A DNA stretch of 64,000 bases from JBBQWT01 sp038210375 (GTDB lineage: Bacteria > Acidobacteriota > Terriglobia > Terriglobales > Acidobacteriaceae): assembly GCA_038210375.1 (NCBI GenBank), contig JBBQWT010000016.1, positions 1-64,000 of the forward strand, in the 5' to 3' direction. Below, one piece after another: positions 1 through 7,866 of the stretch. The notes beneath the pieces were generated by a model, which ran no database searches, had not been told where the DNA came from, and saw nothing but the letters and a program-made list of their open reading frames with translations. The translations under genes and the position numbers were made by a program. Positions within the stretch are counted from its first letter, which is position 1, and each line of letters starts with the position of its first letter.

Positions 1-765
1 GTCCAATGCCCGCGGCGTAAGCGGCTGCAGGGTTCGGATCGGCGTCGGCTCTTTTTCCACCACCGCCGCCGCCACGCTGAACAGGTTTTGGCCCTGGAAC
101 GCCCTGCTTCCGGTCACCATTTCGTACAAGATGGCGCCAAACGAGAAGATGTCGCTGCGCGCATCGACTTCTTTCCCTTCCACCTGTTCCGGCGCCATGT
201 ATTGCACAGTCCCAACAATCGAGCCCAGCATGGTCACAGTCGTGGCGGTCAGGGCCGCATCGGGAAGCGCGCCTCCCCCGGCCATCGGGGGCCCGGATTT
301 TGCCAGGCCAAAATCAAGCAACTTGGCGCCGGAGTTGGTCAGCATGATATTGCCCGGCTTGAGATCACGATGAGTCACACCGTGGCGGTGCGCCTTGTCG
401 AGCGCGCTGGCGATCTGAGCCCCGAAGAGAAGCGCCTGGGATACCGGCAGCCGGCCTTTTTCAAGACGATCGGCCAGCGATTCCCCTTCCAGATGTTCCA
501 TTACAAGGTAATCGAGGCCGTCTTCACGGCCTACGTCATGAAGGGTGCAAATGTGGGGATGATTGAGGCTGGAAATTAGTTTGGCTTCGCGTTCGAAGCG
601 CTGACGGCGCGTGGCATCGTCGGCAAAATGCGGCGGCAGTATCTTGATGGCGACGGTACGATCGAGGCGAGTATCGAGCGCTCGATACACTTCTCCCATG
701 GCGCCGGCACCCAGAGGGGAAATGATTTCGTAGGGGCCCAGTTTCGTGCCCAGCGTGATGGCCAT
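1..765 (-). CDS. Ser/Thr protein kinase, N-terminal part (runs off window)
   Basis: Read on the minus strand from ATG at 765, the frame is open for 255 codons to the window edge, so the 3' part is missing. It is a Hanks-type Ser/Thr kinase: glycine loop GAGAMGEV (residues 19-26), ATP-binding Lys41, catalytic HRDLKPGN (132-139), DFG at 151-153 and the APE segment MAPEQ near 190. The start MAITLGTKLGPYEI is typical of acidobacterial kinases and nearly matches the divergent kinase at 970. A C-terminal sensor part (PD40 or TPR) is likely, as in its neighbours, but lies outside the window. Substrate unknown. The kinase call is firm. Confidence 0.93.
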   Translation of the reverse strand, partial: MAITLGTKLGPYEIISPLGAGAMGEVYRALDTRLDRTVAIKILPPHFADDATRRQRFEREAKLISSLNHPHICTLHDVGREDGLDYLVMEHLEGESLADRLEKGRLPVSQALLFGAQIASALDKAHRHGVTHRDLKPGNIMLTNSGAKLLDFGLAKSGPPMAGGGALPDAALTATTVTMLGSIVGTVQYMAPEQVEGKEVDARSDIFSFGAILYEMVTGSRAFQGQNLFSVAAAVVEKEPTPIRTLQPLTPRALD

Positions 766-775
766 CAATACCCGG

Positions 776-781
776 ATTATA
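776..781 (-). promoter_or_regulatory. Perfect -10 box close to the left kinase start
   Basis: Reading leftwards there is TATAAT at 781-776, then exactly 10 nt, then the ATG at 765. A weak -35 (TTGCCG, 805-800) lies 18 bp upstream. If used, transcription would start only a few bases before the ATG, giving a leaderless mRNA. No Shine-Dalgarno sequence fits in the gap. This is inference from sequence only. Confidence 0.5.
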
Positions 782-953
782 GGTGTTGCAGACGCGCACC
801 GGCAAACGAGTCATCGTTCTGAGTTGCGCTAACCCCGCTTTATAGCTTAGCGCTGGCCCCGCGGGAACTGGCGCCCTCGCATTTCGCCACCGCGAAGTCA
901 TTTCGACTGCAGGCGAGCGAGCTTGCAGGTCACGAAAGAATTTTTCAAAAGGC

Positions 954-959
954 TATAAT
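954..959 (+). promoter_or_regulatory. Perfect -10 box close to the right kinase start
   Basis: TATAAT at 954-959 is followed by exactly 10 nt and then ATG at 970, the same geometry as on the opposite strand for the divergent kinase. No good -35 is seen at 16-18 bp. A competing reading is that AAAAGG at 947-952 is a ribosome binding site for an ATG at 958, which overlaps the TATAAT. Confidence 0.45.
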
Positions 960-969
960 GGCGGCGCAG

Positions 970-3570
970 ATGGCCCTCAACCCAGGCACCACCCTAGGCC
1001 CCTACGAGATCATGTCACCGCTGGGCGCGGGAGGGATGGGCGAGGTTTATCGTGCCACCGACACCCGCCTGGAGCGCGTAATTGCTATCAAGATACTCCC
1101 CCAGGCGGTCGCCGCTGACGCAGAGCGTCTGCTGCGCTTCGAGCAGGAAGCAAAATCTGTAGCCGCGTTGAACCATCCCAACATCCTTTCTGTCCACGAC
1201 ATCGGCGAAGCCCGCGGAATCCGCTACATTGTTACCGAGTTGCTGGATGGCCAGACCCTGCGGGAAATACTGGCCAACGGTCCACTGCCGCTGCGACGGA
1301 CCGTCGAGTATGGGATCCAAATTGCGCAGGGCCTTGCCGCTGCTCATGAAAAAGGAGTCGTGCATCGGGATCTGAAACCCGAGAATCTGTTCGTCAATAA
1401 AGACGGGCGGGTAAAGATACTCGACTTCGGCCTGGCCAAACAGAATCCGCAGGCGGCGCGAAGGCCTGGTGATGGCGCACCTCTTCAATTCCCAAACGGA
1501 GTCGAGACCGCGGCGGGACTGGCGCTGGGAACCGCCGGCTACATGTCGCCGGAACAAGTTCGAGGCGAGGTGGTGGATCACCGCAGCGACATCTTCAGCT
1601 TCGGAGCGGTGCTGTACGAGATGCTCAGCGGCAGGCGGGCGTTCAAGCACGACACAGCCGCGGAAACGATGACGGCGGTCCTGAAGGAAGATCCTCCGGA
1701 TTTCTCCCAAACTGAGACGCCCATTGCCGCGGGCATCGGCCGGGTCATGCGGCGATGCATGGAGAAATCCCCGGAGCAGCGCTTCCAATCGGCTAAAGAT
1801 CTGGGGTTCGCGCTCGAGGCATTGGGCGGCGCCCCGCACTCCACGGCGGGCCACCCGGCGCTCGCCGCCGCCCGCCCTCGGATGGGAACGCTCATTGCAG
1901 TGGCTGCCGTGATGGCGGCGGCCCTCGCGGCTTATCTTGCCGGCACTCGCATCGGGGTTGAGCCCGCCCGCTTCGAACGTGTGACCTTCCAGCGCGGTTA
2001 TATCAAGGGCGCGCGTTTTACCCCCGACGGGCAGAACGTGATCTACAGCGCGGCTTGGGAAGGCCGGCCCTATGAAGTCTTCACCACCCGAGTCGGTGGT
2101 CACAACGCCCGGCCGCTGGAGTTGAAGAACGCCTTGGTGGTCGGCGCCTCCACCGCGGGAGACCTGGCCGCACTGATCAACGTTCGACGAATCCCCACCA
2201 CGAGTTGGATTCACGTTGGCACCCTGGCCCGGCTATCGGCGAGCGGGGGCACGCCCCGTGAAATATTGGAAGCAGTGTGGGACGCTGATATCAGCCGAGA
2301 CGGCAAGCAGTTCGCCGTGGTCCGCAAACCCGGGGGCCCGCAACAACTCGAATATCCCATCGGCAACGTACTCTTCAAGACCAGCGGCTACATCAGTCAC
2401 CCGCGCATCTCGCCTGACGGACAAGTGGTCGCATTCCTCGAACATCCTCTGTTTGGCGATGATCGTGGCTATGTTTCCATCACCGAGCCCAACGGGGGCG
2501 CCAGGCGGCTCACCGCTGAAGCCAGCGCGGTGGACGGTCTGGCATGGTCGCAGGATGGACGACAGCTCTGGTTTGCCGCCGCGGGACTGGACACGCAGTC
2601 GGCGGAACGGACGGTGCACGCCGTCACTCTGGCTGGCAAGGCGCGTAGAATTTTTGGGGTACCCGGCGATGTCACGGTCTGGGACATCGCATCGGATGGG
2701 CGGCTTCTGTTCACGCACGAAAACATTGGCAGCGCACAAATGGTGGCGTCTCCGGCCGATGCCCCGGAGCGCAACGTTACGGTGTTGGGACACGGCGTGA
2801 ATGGCGTCGTTTCCTCCGATGGAAAGTCCATCGCGTTCACCGAGTCCGGACCAGGTACCCCCAACGATTATCTTGTTTTTTTTCGCCACCTGGATGGCTC
2901 AGCAGCGGTGGAGTTGGGAGAAGGCAGTATCTTTGGCATGACGCCTGATGGGAAATATGTCGTCGCGGGTGTCCCCAGCCAGCCCACCCGGTTGCGCATT
3001 CTGCCGACCGGCGCCGGCGAACCCCGCACTTTTGATGTTGCCCCGGTCCAGTTGGACCACAGTTCTATTTCCTGGATGCCGGGCGCCAGGGCGTTCGTCT
3101 TTCTAGGACATTCCGGGACCGCAATGCAACGCGCTTACCGCTTCTCCCTGGACGGGGGCGCGGCAACTCCATTAACCAGCCGCGAGGGCGCGCAGTCCTG
3201 GAACCGGGTCTCTCCCGATGGAAAGTTCGTTTTGCAGGGCGGCAGTGCCGGTATGGATTGGGCGCAAAGTGTAATTGTGGATCTGGCCACCGGCGCGACC
3301 CGGGCGGCGCCGTTGCAGGAAGGAGAGGCGCCGATCGATTGGGACCAGGATGGCAGTCACTTTTTCGCGGTGGCGGAAAGCGAGGATTCAGCCACCATTT
3401 TCCGGATTGACGCCGTGACCGGCAGCCGCGAAGTGTGGAGAAAAATACGGCCCAGTGATCCCGCCGGCACGCTCTCCCTGTCGCACTTCTTCGTTACACC
3501 TTCCGGGAATGCATACGCTTATAACGCTGTACGAGTGCTCTCCGCCTTGTATGTGTACTCACCCAAGTGA
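970..3570 (+). CDS. Membrane Ser/Thr protein kinase with PD40 beta-propeller
   Basis: 866 aa. The N-terminal kinase domain has glycine loop GAGGMGEV, an ATP-binding Lys in AIKI, catalytic HRDLKPEN, DFG, and SPEQ as the APE motif. One transmembrane helix follows near residues 305-325 (TLIAVAAVMAAALAAYLAG). The rest is a periplasmic WD40/PD40-like propeller with repeated SPDG, TPDG and SRDG turns. This is the common acidobacterial layout of cytosolic kinase plus extracytoplasmic sensor; ligand and substrates are unknown. The start at 970 (MALNPGTTLGPYEI) matches the family start and the divergent neighbour; an in-frame ATG at 958 would add four residues. It stands alone, divergent from the kinase ending at 765. 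Confidence 0.93.
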   Translation: MALNPGTTLGPYEIMSPLGAGGMGEVYRATDTRLERVIAIKILPQAVAADAERLLRFEQEAKSVAALNHPNILSVHDIGEARGIRYIVTELLDGQTLREILANGPLPLRRTVEYGIQIAQGLAAAHEKGVVHRDLKPENLFVNKDGRVKILDFGLAKQNPQAARRPGDGAPLQFPNGVETAAGLALGTAGYMSPEQVRGEVVDHRSDIFSFGAVLYEMLSGRRAFKHDTAAETMTAVLKEDPPDFSQTETPIAAGIGRVMRRCMEKSPEQRFQSAKDLGFALEALGGAPHSTAGHPALAAARPRMGTLIAVAAVMAAALAAYLAGTRIGVEPARFERVTFQRGYIKGARFTPDGQNVIYSAAWEGRPYEVFTTRVGGHNARPLELKNALVVGASTAGDLAALINVRRIPTTSWIHVGTLARLSASGGTPREILEAVWDADISRDGKQFAVVRKPGGPQQLEYPIGNVLFKTSGYISHPRISPDGQVVAFLEHPLFGDDRGYVSITEPNGGARRLTAEASAVDGLAWSQDGRQLWFAAAGLDTQSAERTVHAVTLAGKARRIFGVPGDVTVWDIASDGRLLFTHENIGSAQMVASPADAPERNVTVLGHGVNGVVSSDGKSIAFTESGPGTPNDYLVFFRHLDGSAAVELGEGSIFGMTPDGKYVVAGVPSQPTRLRILPTGAGEPRTFDVAPVQLDHSSISWMPGARAFVFLGHSGTAMQRAYRFSLDGGAATPLTSREGAQSWNRVSPDGKFVLQGGSAGMDWAQSVIVDLATGATRAAPLQEGEAPIDWDQDGSHFFAVAESEDSATIFRIDAVTGSREVWRKIRPSDPAGTLSLSHFFVTPSGNAYAYNAVRVLSALYVYSPK

Positions 3571-3726
3571 CTCGTCCGCGGGGGTTATGACCGTAACAAT
3601 TGAACGAAGATGAATTTATATTCCATCATTGCGCACGCGATGGGCGTGACTATTTCGCATTGCAGCCGGCCTGAGTGTTTTCCGGTCGCTCTCTTTCCCT
3701 TTTCACTTTCCGGATCTGATGGTTGG

Positions 3727-3757
3727 TACGAAAGCCCGATTCCCCCGGGCTTTCGTA
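3727..3757 (+). terminator. Hairpin between convergent genes
   Basis: A 12-bp perfect stem, TACGAAAGCCCG paired with CGGGCTTTCGTA (3727-3738 and 3746-3757), encloses a 7-nt loop and is followed by only three T plus TG on the plus strand. It lies between the convergent ends of the PD40 kinase and the exported protein at 3770. The short T run makes it a plausible but weak intrinsic terminator, possibly acting on both strands. Confidence 0.55.
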
Positions 3758-3769
3758 TTTTGACCTTCT

Positions 3770-4222
3770 CTACATCTTGACGGTCGTGCCTTGGCTGGCG
3801 ACACACTGCCATTTGCCACTGGGCATTTTCACCCAGGTGTCAGTCCAGCGCTCGTGAGTATCGATCGCCTTCCCATTTTCGACGGTGCCTTTGCCGGTCC
3901 AGCTTCCGGTCGCGATGGCGGTGTTTCCGAACACTGTGACCTTCACATCACCGATCTCATTGGTCTCCCACTTTGCTTCCTTGATATGGGACACGGTATC
4001 GGCTTTCCCGCTCACCTTTCCTTCGGCGGTGGTATTGATGAATTTCTCCGCCAGCAGGGGAGCGACCATGGCAGGATTGCCGGTCTTAGAGCCCTCGACC
4101 CACTTTTGTTCGAGTGCGGTGATTGCCTGGGCGACGCCGCCACCCATCATTTTTTCTTTGGCCGGCGCCGCGATGACCAGCGAAAGCAATGCCAATACCA
4201 GCCCTATTGAAGTTTTCTTCAC
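3770..4222 (-). CDS. Exported NTF2-like (DUF4440/SnoaL-type) protein
   Basis: 150 aa, GTG start with GGAGA a few bases upstream. Residues 1-21 form a signal peptide (MKKTSIGLVLALLSLVIAAPA). The mature part has the pattern of NTF2-like DUF4440 proteins: an N-terminal helix (ITALEQKWVEGSKTGN), then FINTTAEGKVSGKAD, then a beta-rich half with VFGNTAIATGSWTGKG and ERWTDTWVKMPSGKWQCVASQ. Such proteins are small cone-shaped barrels that bind ligands or have unassigned enzyme roles; no catalytic assignment is possible here. The next gene on the same strand starts at 5053 and ends 129 bp upstream, so an operon is possible. Fold call is good, function unknown. Confidence 0.82.
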   Translation of the reverse strand: MKKTSIGLVLALLSLVIAAPAKEKMMGGGVAQAITALEQKWVEGSKTGNPAMVAPLLAEKFINTTAEGKVSGKADTVSHIKEAKWETNEIGDVKVTVFGNTAIATGSWTGKGTVENGKAIDTHERWTDTWVKMPSGKWQCVASQGTTVKM

Positions 4223-4351
4223 TTAATTCTCCATTCGTTGCTGCAGAGTTGAGTTCGATCATCCCGCCTAGGGGATAGGTTCCATGCGATGCTATACCAG
4301 TTGTTGGAATCGCAGGAATATATTGTTGGCGGTGGAAGGTCTTGCCGGCAA

Positions 4352-5053
4352 TTACGGCAACAATTGGACGGCAATCACATGGTATTCGGCCGGTCCGTGG
4401 TTGCGCACGCGATGGGTGCGGGGATGATTCGCATCGGCGCTGAACCCCACTGTTCCCGGTACCGTTTTTTGCGCTCGTTCCCACTCTTTTCCCGGCGACT
4501 GCGCGGACGTTACCCCGCCGGAAACCTGAACGAATACGGTGTCGAATGCGTGAACGTGAAAATCAGTGGTTGCGCCCGGCGGAATGCGCACGTCATAGAC
4601 GCGCACGTACTGGTTCTCGAATTGCCAGTGATGAAATCGTTCGTCGAGGTAACCAGCCGGCAGGGGCGAGGAACGCTGCGCCAGCGGCGACGCCGGACCA
4701 GCGGCGTTTTTCAGCTCGACCACGATGTTTTCCAGCGGACCACCCAGATTGGTGATCGAACGCCGCGCCGGTTCACTCCATGAGGCCTTGCCGGCGGGGG
4801 CGCTAACGTGAGAGGCGGCGCCGTCGGGGCGCGTTGCGGTTACGTCGTTGGCGGTAAGCGGAATCACGACCCGCGCTGGACGGTCGTGCATCGGCAGCGT
4901 AGCCGCGGGGGCAATGTGCAAGCGCACTACCCGGATATGGGCGTCCTCATATTCCACCTTGGCTGCCTGCGGCGCAACCGCCACCAGGTCCTGGCACACG
5001 ACCGGAAGTATAGGGCAGAGACCGAGCATCACTACGCCAATCAATAACCGCAT
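4352..5053 (-). CDS. Exported cupin-like protein
   Basis: 233 aa with a signal peptide (MRLLIGVVMLGLCPILPVVCQ). Two cupin-like halves are visible: RVVRLHIAPAATLPMHDRPARVVIPLT in the first 70 residues, and YVRVYDVRIPPGATTDFHVHAFDTVFVQVSGG further on, the latter holding a typical metal-binding His-x-His (FHVHAF). A third His sits in PRTHRVRNHGPAEYHVIAVQ. Related proteins are annotated as cupin domain proteins of unknown substrate. It lies upstream of the NTF2-like gene on the same strand and is divergent from the gene at 5363. The cupin call rests on pattern only. Confidence 0.75.
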   Translation of the reverse strand: MRLLIGVVMLGLCPILPVVCQDLVAVAPQAAKVEYEDAHIRVVRLHIAPAATLPMHDRPARVVIPLTANDVTATRPDGAASHVSAPAGKASWSEPARRSITNLGGPLENIVVELKNAAGPASPLAQRSSPLPAGYLDERFHHWQFENQYVRVYDVRIPPGATTDFHVHAFDTVFVQVSGGVTSAQSPGKEWERAQKTVPGTVGFSADANHPRTHRVRNHGPAEYHVIAVQLLP

Positions 5054-5170
5054 TGGGCGCCATCTTTCATTCCGGACGTTGAAATCGCGTCATCATACAA
5101 CACCGCACAATCTTCCGCTGCCGGCGGCGCGATGCGGCTTGGTTAAGTTTCCACGCGGTCTATTTCCACG

Positions 5171-5199
5171 TTGACATACATGGAGAGAAGCCATACTGT
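5171..5199 (+). promoter_or_regulatory. Sigma-70-like promoter for the gene at 5363
   Basis: A consensus -35 box TTGACA (5171-5176) is followed by a 17-bp spacer and TACTGT (5194-5199) as a fair -10. It points towards the exported protein at 5363 and implies a leader of about 155 nt. The 5171 TTG would also open a longer reading frame, but it is more likely part of this promoter. Confidence 0.45.
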
Positions 5200-5362
5200 A
5201 AGTGCCTGTCGAATCGGCCCGCAACGCGAACTCTTCCTCTTCTGCTCTCGAAACACTGAATTCAGGCCCCTGCGATCCTCGCGCCAGTCACGCTGGGGAT
5301 CCCGAGAAAAGTCTTCGAATCATTCGCCTTGGGGAATGCCGTTCACTGGAAAAGAAAAGATC

Positions 5363-6133
5363 ATGATGAAAAAAATTGCAGGATGCCTGGCATTGTCGCT
5401 GATAGCGACGGTGGTGAACATGCCGGTTGCGGTTTCGCAAATGGAAGAGGAACAGCCGGTAATTTACACGTATGTCAGCCAGTTTCAGGTGCCGCGGACC
5501 CAATGGAAGCAATTTAATGACGACGCGGTCAAGTCCTTCGTGCCGATTGCGGACAAGCTAGTCGCCAACGGCACGATTTTGAATTACACGACCTTCGATA
5601 ACATCGTCCACACCCCTGAGGGATACACCCACGGATCGGTATGGACCTCGACCTCGCTCGCCGGGATTACCAGGGTGCTGGATGAACTGGTCAAGGGTGG
5701 TCCCCAAACGTCCCAGGTGGCTTCCACCAGGCACGAAGACCTTTTGCTGCAAAGCCGAATGTATTTGATGGGCAACAACGCCGCCGCGCCGGCCTTTATT
5801 CGCGTGGTCTGCCAGAGTGCCAAGCCCGATAATCCCGACGCCTACACCGCGGCATTGAAAAAATACCTTTGGCCGATGGCGGCGGAAATGGTGAAGCAAG
5901 GCGTCGTCAGCTTTGTAGGCGTGGATTCGCAATATGTAAACACCGGATCGCCTTCATTGCGCTGCCTGGTGGTCGCCTATCCTAATGCGGAGAGCCTGGA
6001 TAAATGGGCCAACGCAGTCAACTCGAACTTCAGCAAGATGAGCAAAGCGGATCGTGACGAGTTTTTCGGTGCGACGGTGGCCGACAGCCGCAGGGATTCG
6101 CTGAACCGAATTACACACTCCAGCCACAAATAA
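5363..6133 (+). CDS. Exported protein with two similar alpha/beta halves
   Basis: 256 aa from tandem ATGs at 5363/5366, preceded by a purine-rich AAGAAAAG. It starts with a signal peptide (MMKKIAGCLALSLIATVVNMPVAVSQ); the frame is open further upstream to 5171 but that part reads as leader. The mature protein seems to hold two repeats of one plan: a strand (YTYVSQFQVP / FIRVVCQSAKP), a long helix ending in a small loop, then a strand and helix ending the half (GITRVLDELVK / ESLDKWANAVN). This resembles duplicated ferredoxin-like dimeric alpha/beta-barrel domains such as NIPSNAP or ABM proteins, but that is inference. No catalytic motif recognised and no operon partner. Confidence 0.75.
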   Translation: MMKKIAGCLALSLIATVVNMPVAVSQMEEEQPVIYTYVSQFQVPRTQWKQFNDDAVKSFVPIADKLVANGTILNYTTFDNIVHTPEGYTHGSVWTSTSLAGITRVLDELVKGGPQTSQVASTRHEDLLLQSRMYLMGNNAAAPAFIRVVCQSAKPDNPDAYTAALKKYLWPMAAEMVKQGVVSFVGVDSQYVNTGSPSLRCLVVAYPNAESLDKWANAVNSNFSKMSKADRDEFFGATVADSRRDSLNRITHSSHK

Positions 6134-6238
6134 GCGCTCGTGGTTTTATTTCACCCCTGATAGAGACACCTAGAAGCTGCCAGCAACCATCTTCGATTGG
6201 GCCCGGTTGCTGGCGGCAATGCTTCAAGTCGAATCAGA

Positions 6239-6358
6239 GCCCGCCGTATCGCCTACGATGTGGCCCGGGATGGCAAGCGATTCATGGTGAATCGCTACGT
6301 CAAGCCGGAGCGCGTCGCGCCCCTGGCCGTCTTGTTCAATGCCGCCGGCGGGAGATGA
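6239..6358 (+). pseudogene. C-terminal remnant of a PD40 kinase/TolB-like protein
   Basis: In one frame to a TGA at 6356-6358 the sequence reads IAYDVARDGKRFMVNRY, then a Pro-rich segment, then APLAVLFNAAGGR and stop. This closely resembles the very end of acidobacterial PD40-containing kinases and TolB-like proteins (YDVxxDGxRFLV, then PLxVVLNW near the stop). No start codon or kinase part precedes it, so it is read as the last 40 codons of a lost gene. Confidence 0.55.
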
Positions 6359-6424
6359 TCGCGAATCAGATAAATTTGACAGCGTCTCCGCGCCGCCGCT
6401 TGGAGTTCCGCCCCCATCAACCGT

Positions 6425-6653
6425 GTCATCCTGACGACCCCCGGTTTTATCGGGGTGAGGAAGGGCCCCTACAGTTCCACAAATATCTCCCCGGGTACTT
6501 TTTCGGCCCTCTGGTTCGGATCAGGCGCCGCGTTCGACCGTCATCGTACGGTGGTCAGTATTCGGCGGAGATGAACCGTCGGATTAGCTGAGAATTTGCA
6601 CAGGATTAGGGATTCATCCTCACCCCGGTAAAATCGGGGGGCGTCAGAATGAC
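6425..6653. repeat. MITE-like element with 38-bp inverted ends
   Basis: Two imperfect inverted copies of about 38 bp bound a 229-bp segment: the left arm (6425-6462) reads GTCATCCTGACGACCCCCGG and on, and the right arm (6616-6653) is its near reverse complement. Each arm holds its own CCCCG/CGGGG hairpin around an AT-rich loop. The interior (6463-6615) has no coding sequence. Structure suggests a miniature inverted-repeat element or a pair of REP-like palindromes. No clear target duplication was seen. Confidence 0.5.
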
Positions 6654-6812
6654 ATCCCATTGGGCGACTGCTTGCTTGTAGCGGTTTCCTGGTTGCTATC
6701 TCCCTAATGTTTCACGTCCCCGCTGGTCGCCTCTCTTTCCTAGAGCCCCGGGTATTCGCTTACTTCACCTCAATTTCTATATCACCAAAGAAATATGAGG
6801 AAATATCTTGAC

Positions 6813-6843
6813 TTGAGATATAGTGTTATAGTTAACTATAACA
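6813..6843 (+). promoter_or_regulatory. Promoter with 20-bp palindromic operator for the GntR/ABC operon
   Basis: TTGAGA (6813-6818), an 18-bp spacer and TATAAC (6837-6842) make a good sigma-70 promoter. Exactly over the spacer and -10 lies the perfect 20-bp palindrome TGTTATAGTTAACTATAACA (6824-6843). A GntR/YtrA-type repressor is encoded two genes downstream, and members of that family bind AT-rich palindromes in their own promoters, so this is the likely autoregulatory operator. The match to this regulator is inferred, not shown. Confidence 0.7.
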
Positions 6844-6882
6844 GTGCTGTAAGGAACTTAGATTCTTCAAGGAGAACCAAAA

Positions 6883-7395
6883 ATGAAATCTCTTCGTTTT
6901 TTGCTTTGCGTAGCTTTGATGTCGCTTTCCGCCATGGCCTTTGCGCAGTCCGACGCCCAGAAGTCTTTGGACAAGATGAAAACCCTTTCGGGTACCTGGG
7001 AAGGCCATGCAACCACTCCGATAGCCCCTGAGGTGGACGGCAAGACCGTGCATGTCACCCTGCGGACCACATCCATGGGCAACGCGCTCATGCATGAAAT
7101 GAATGTAAGCGGCAGACCGGACGATCCCATCACCATGATTTACCTGGACGCTGACCGCCTGATGCTCACCCATTATTGTGACGCGGGAAACCGGCCGCGC
7201 ATGGTGGGCAAGGTTTCGCCCGACGGCAAGACCATCGAGTTCGATTTTCTCGACGTGGCCGGCAGCGTGAAGCATGGACACATGCACCACGCGGTGTTCA
7301 CCATCATCGATGAGAACCACCACACCGAGGAATGGACTTACATGGTGGGCGACAAGCCGATGCACGCGCTCTTTGACCTGCGGCGAACTAAATAA
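6883..7395 (+). CDS. Exported lipocalin-like/DUF1579-like protein, first gene of GntR-ABC operon
   Basis: 170 aa, ATG at 6883 with AAGGAG eight bases upstream. Signal peptide MKSLRFLLCVALMSLSAMAFA with an AFA-Q cleavage site. The mature part has the pattern of small beta-barrel proteins of the DUF1579/lipocalin-like kind: LSGTWEGHATTP, TLRTTSMGNALMHEM, MTIYLD-like strands and EEWTYMVGDKPMHALFDLRR. It is the first gene behind the palindromic promoter and is followed after 41 bp by the GntR regulator and an ABC transporter, which suggests joint control. Ligand unknown. It may act in the periplasm on whatever the transporter handles or detects; this is inference. Confidence 0.78.
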   Translation: MKSLRFLLCVALMSLSAMAFAQSDAQKSLDKMKTLSGTWEGHATTPIAPEVDGKTVHVTLRTTSMGNALMHEMNVSGRPDDPITMIYLDADRLMLTHYCDAGNRPRMVGKVSPDGKTIEFDFLDVAGSVKHGHMHHAVFTIIDENHHTEEWTYMVGDKPMHALFDLRRTK

Positions 7396-7436
7396 CTGGA
7401 GCGCATCTCCCGCTAAGGGTTACTCTGGAAAACAGG

Positions 7437-7862
7437 ATGGACCGTGAGTGGAACGACAATCAGCCGATTTACCGCCAGCTTCGCGACCGCGTGGCCGCGA
7501 TGATACTCGACGGAGTGCTCAAGGAAGGCGATTCGCTGCCCTCAGTGCGCAACGTTGCGGCCGAGTATCGGGTCAATCCGCTCACCGTCCTCAAAGGCTA
7601 CCAGGAGCTGGTGGACGAAGGCCTGGTAGCGAGCAAGCGCGGCCTGGGGATGTTCATCAATGCCGGGGCGCGCAAGTTGTTGTTGCAGGGCGAACGGCGG
7701 AAATTTCTCGGCGAAGAATGGCCGCGAGTCGTGGCCACCATCCAGCGGCTCGGGCTGACGGCGGAACAACTCCTGGACGACGCTTCCGGGGGCAAAACCA
7801 CAGAGCCGAAAATCACTCCATCGAAAACTGCCAAGCCAAAAACTTCAGACGAGGAACGCTAA
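7437..7862 (+). CDS. GntR-family (YtrA subfamily) transcriptional regulator
   Basis: 141 aa. The N-terminal winged helix is typical of GntR proteins: QPIYRQLRDRVAAMILDGVL, GDSLPSVRNVAAEYRVNPLTV (recognition helix), YQELVDEGLVASKRGLGMFI. The C-terminal part is short and lacks a FadR/HutC/MocR ligand domain, which places it in the YtrA subfamily, regulators nearly always encoded beside an ABC transporter. The tail is Lys/Thr/Pro-rich and probably disordered. Stop at 7862, with the ATPase starting at 7867. It likely represses the operon through the palindrome at 6824-6843. Confidence 0.93.
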   Translation: MDREWNDNQPIYRQLRDRVAAMILDGVLKEGDSLPSVRNVAAEYRVNPLTVLKGYQELVDEGLVASKRGLGMFINAGARKLLLQGERRKFLGEEWPRVVATIQRLGLTAEQLLDDASGGKTTEPKITPSKTAKPKTSDEER

Positions 7863-7866
7863 TGCC

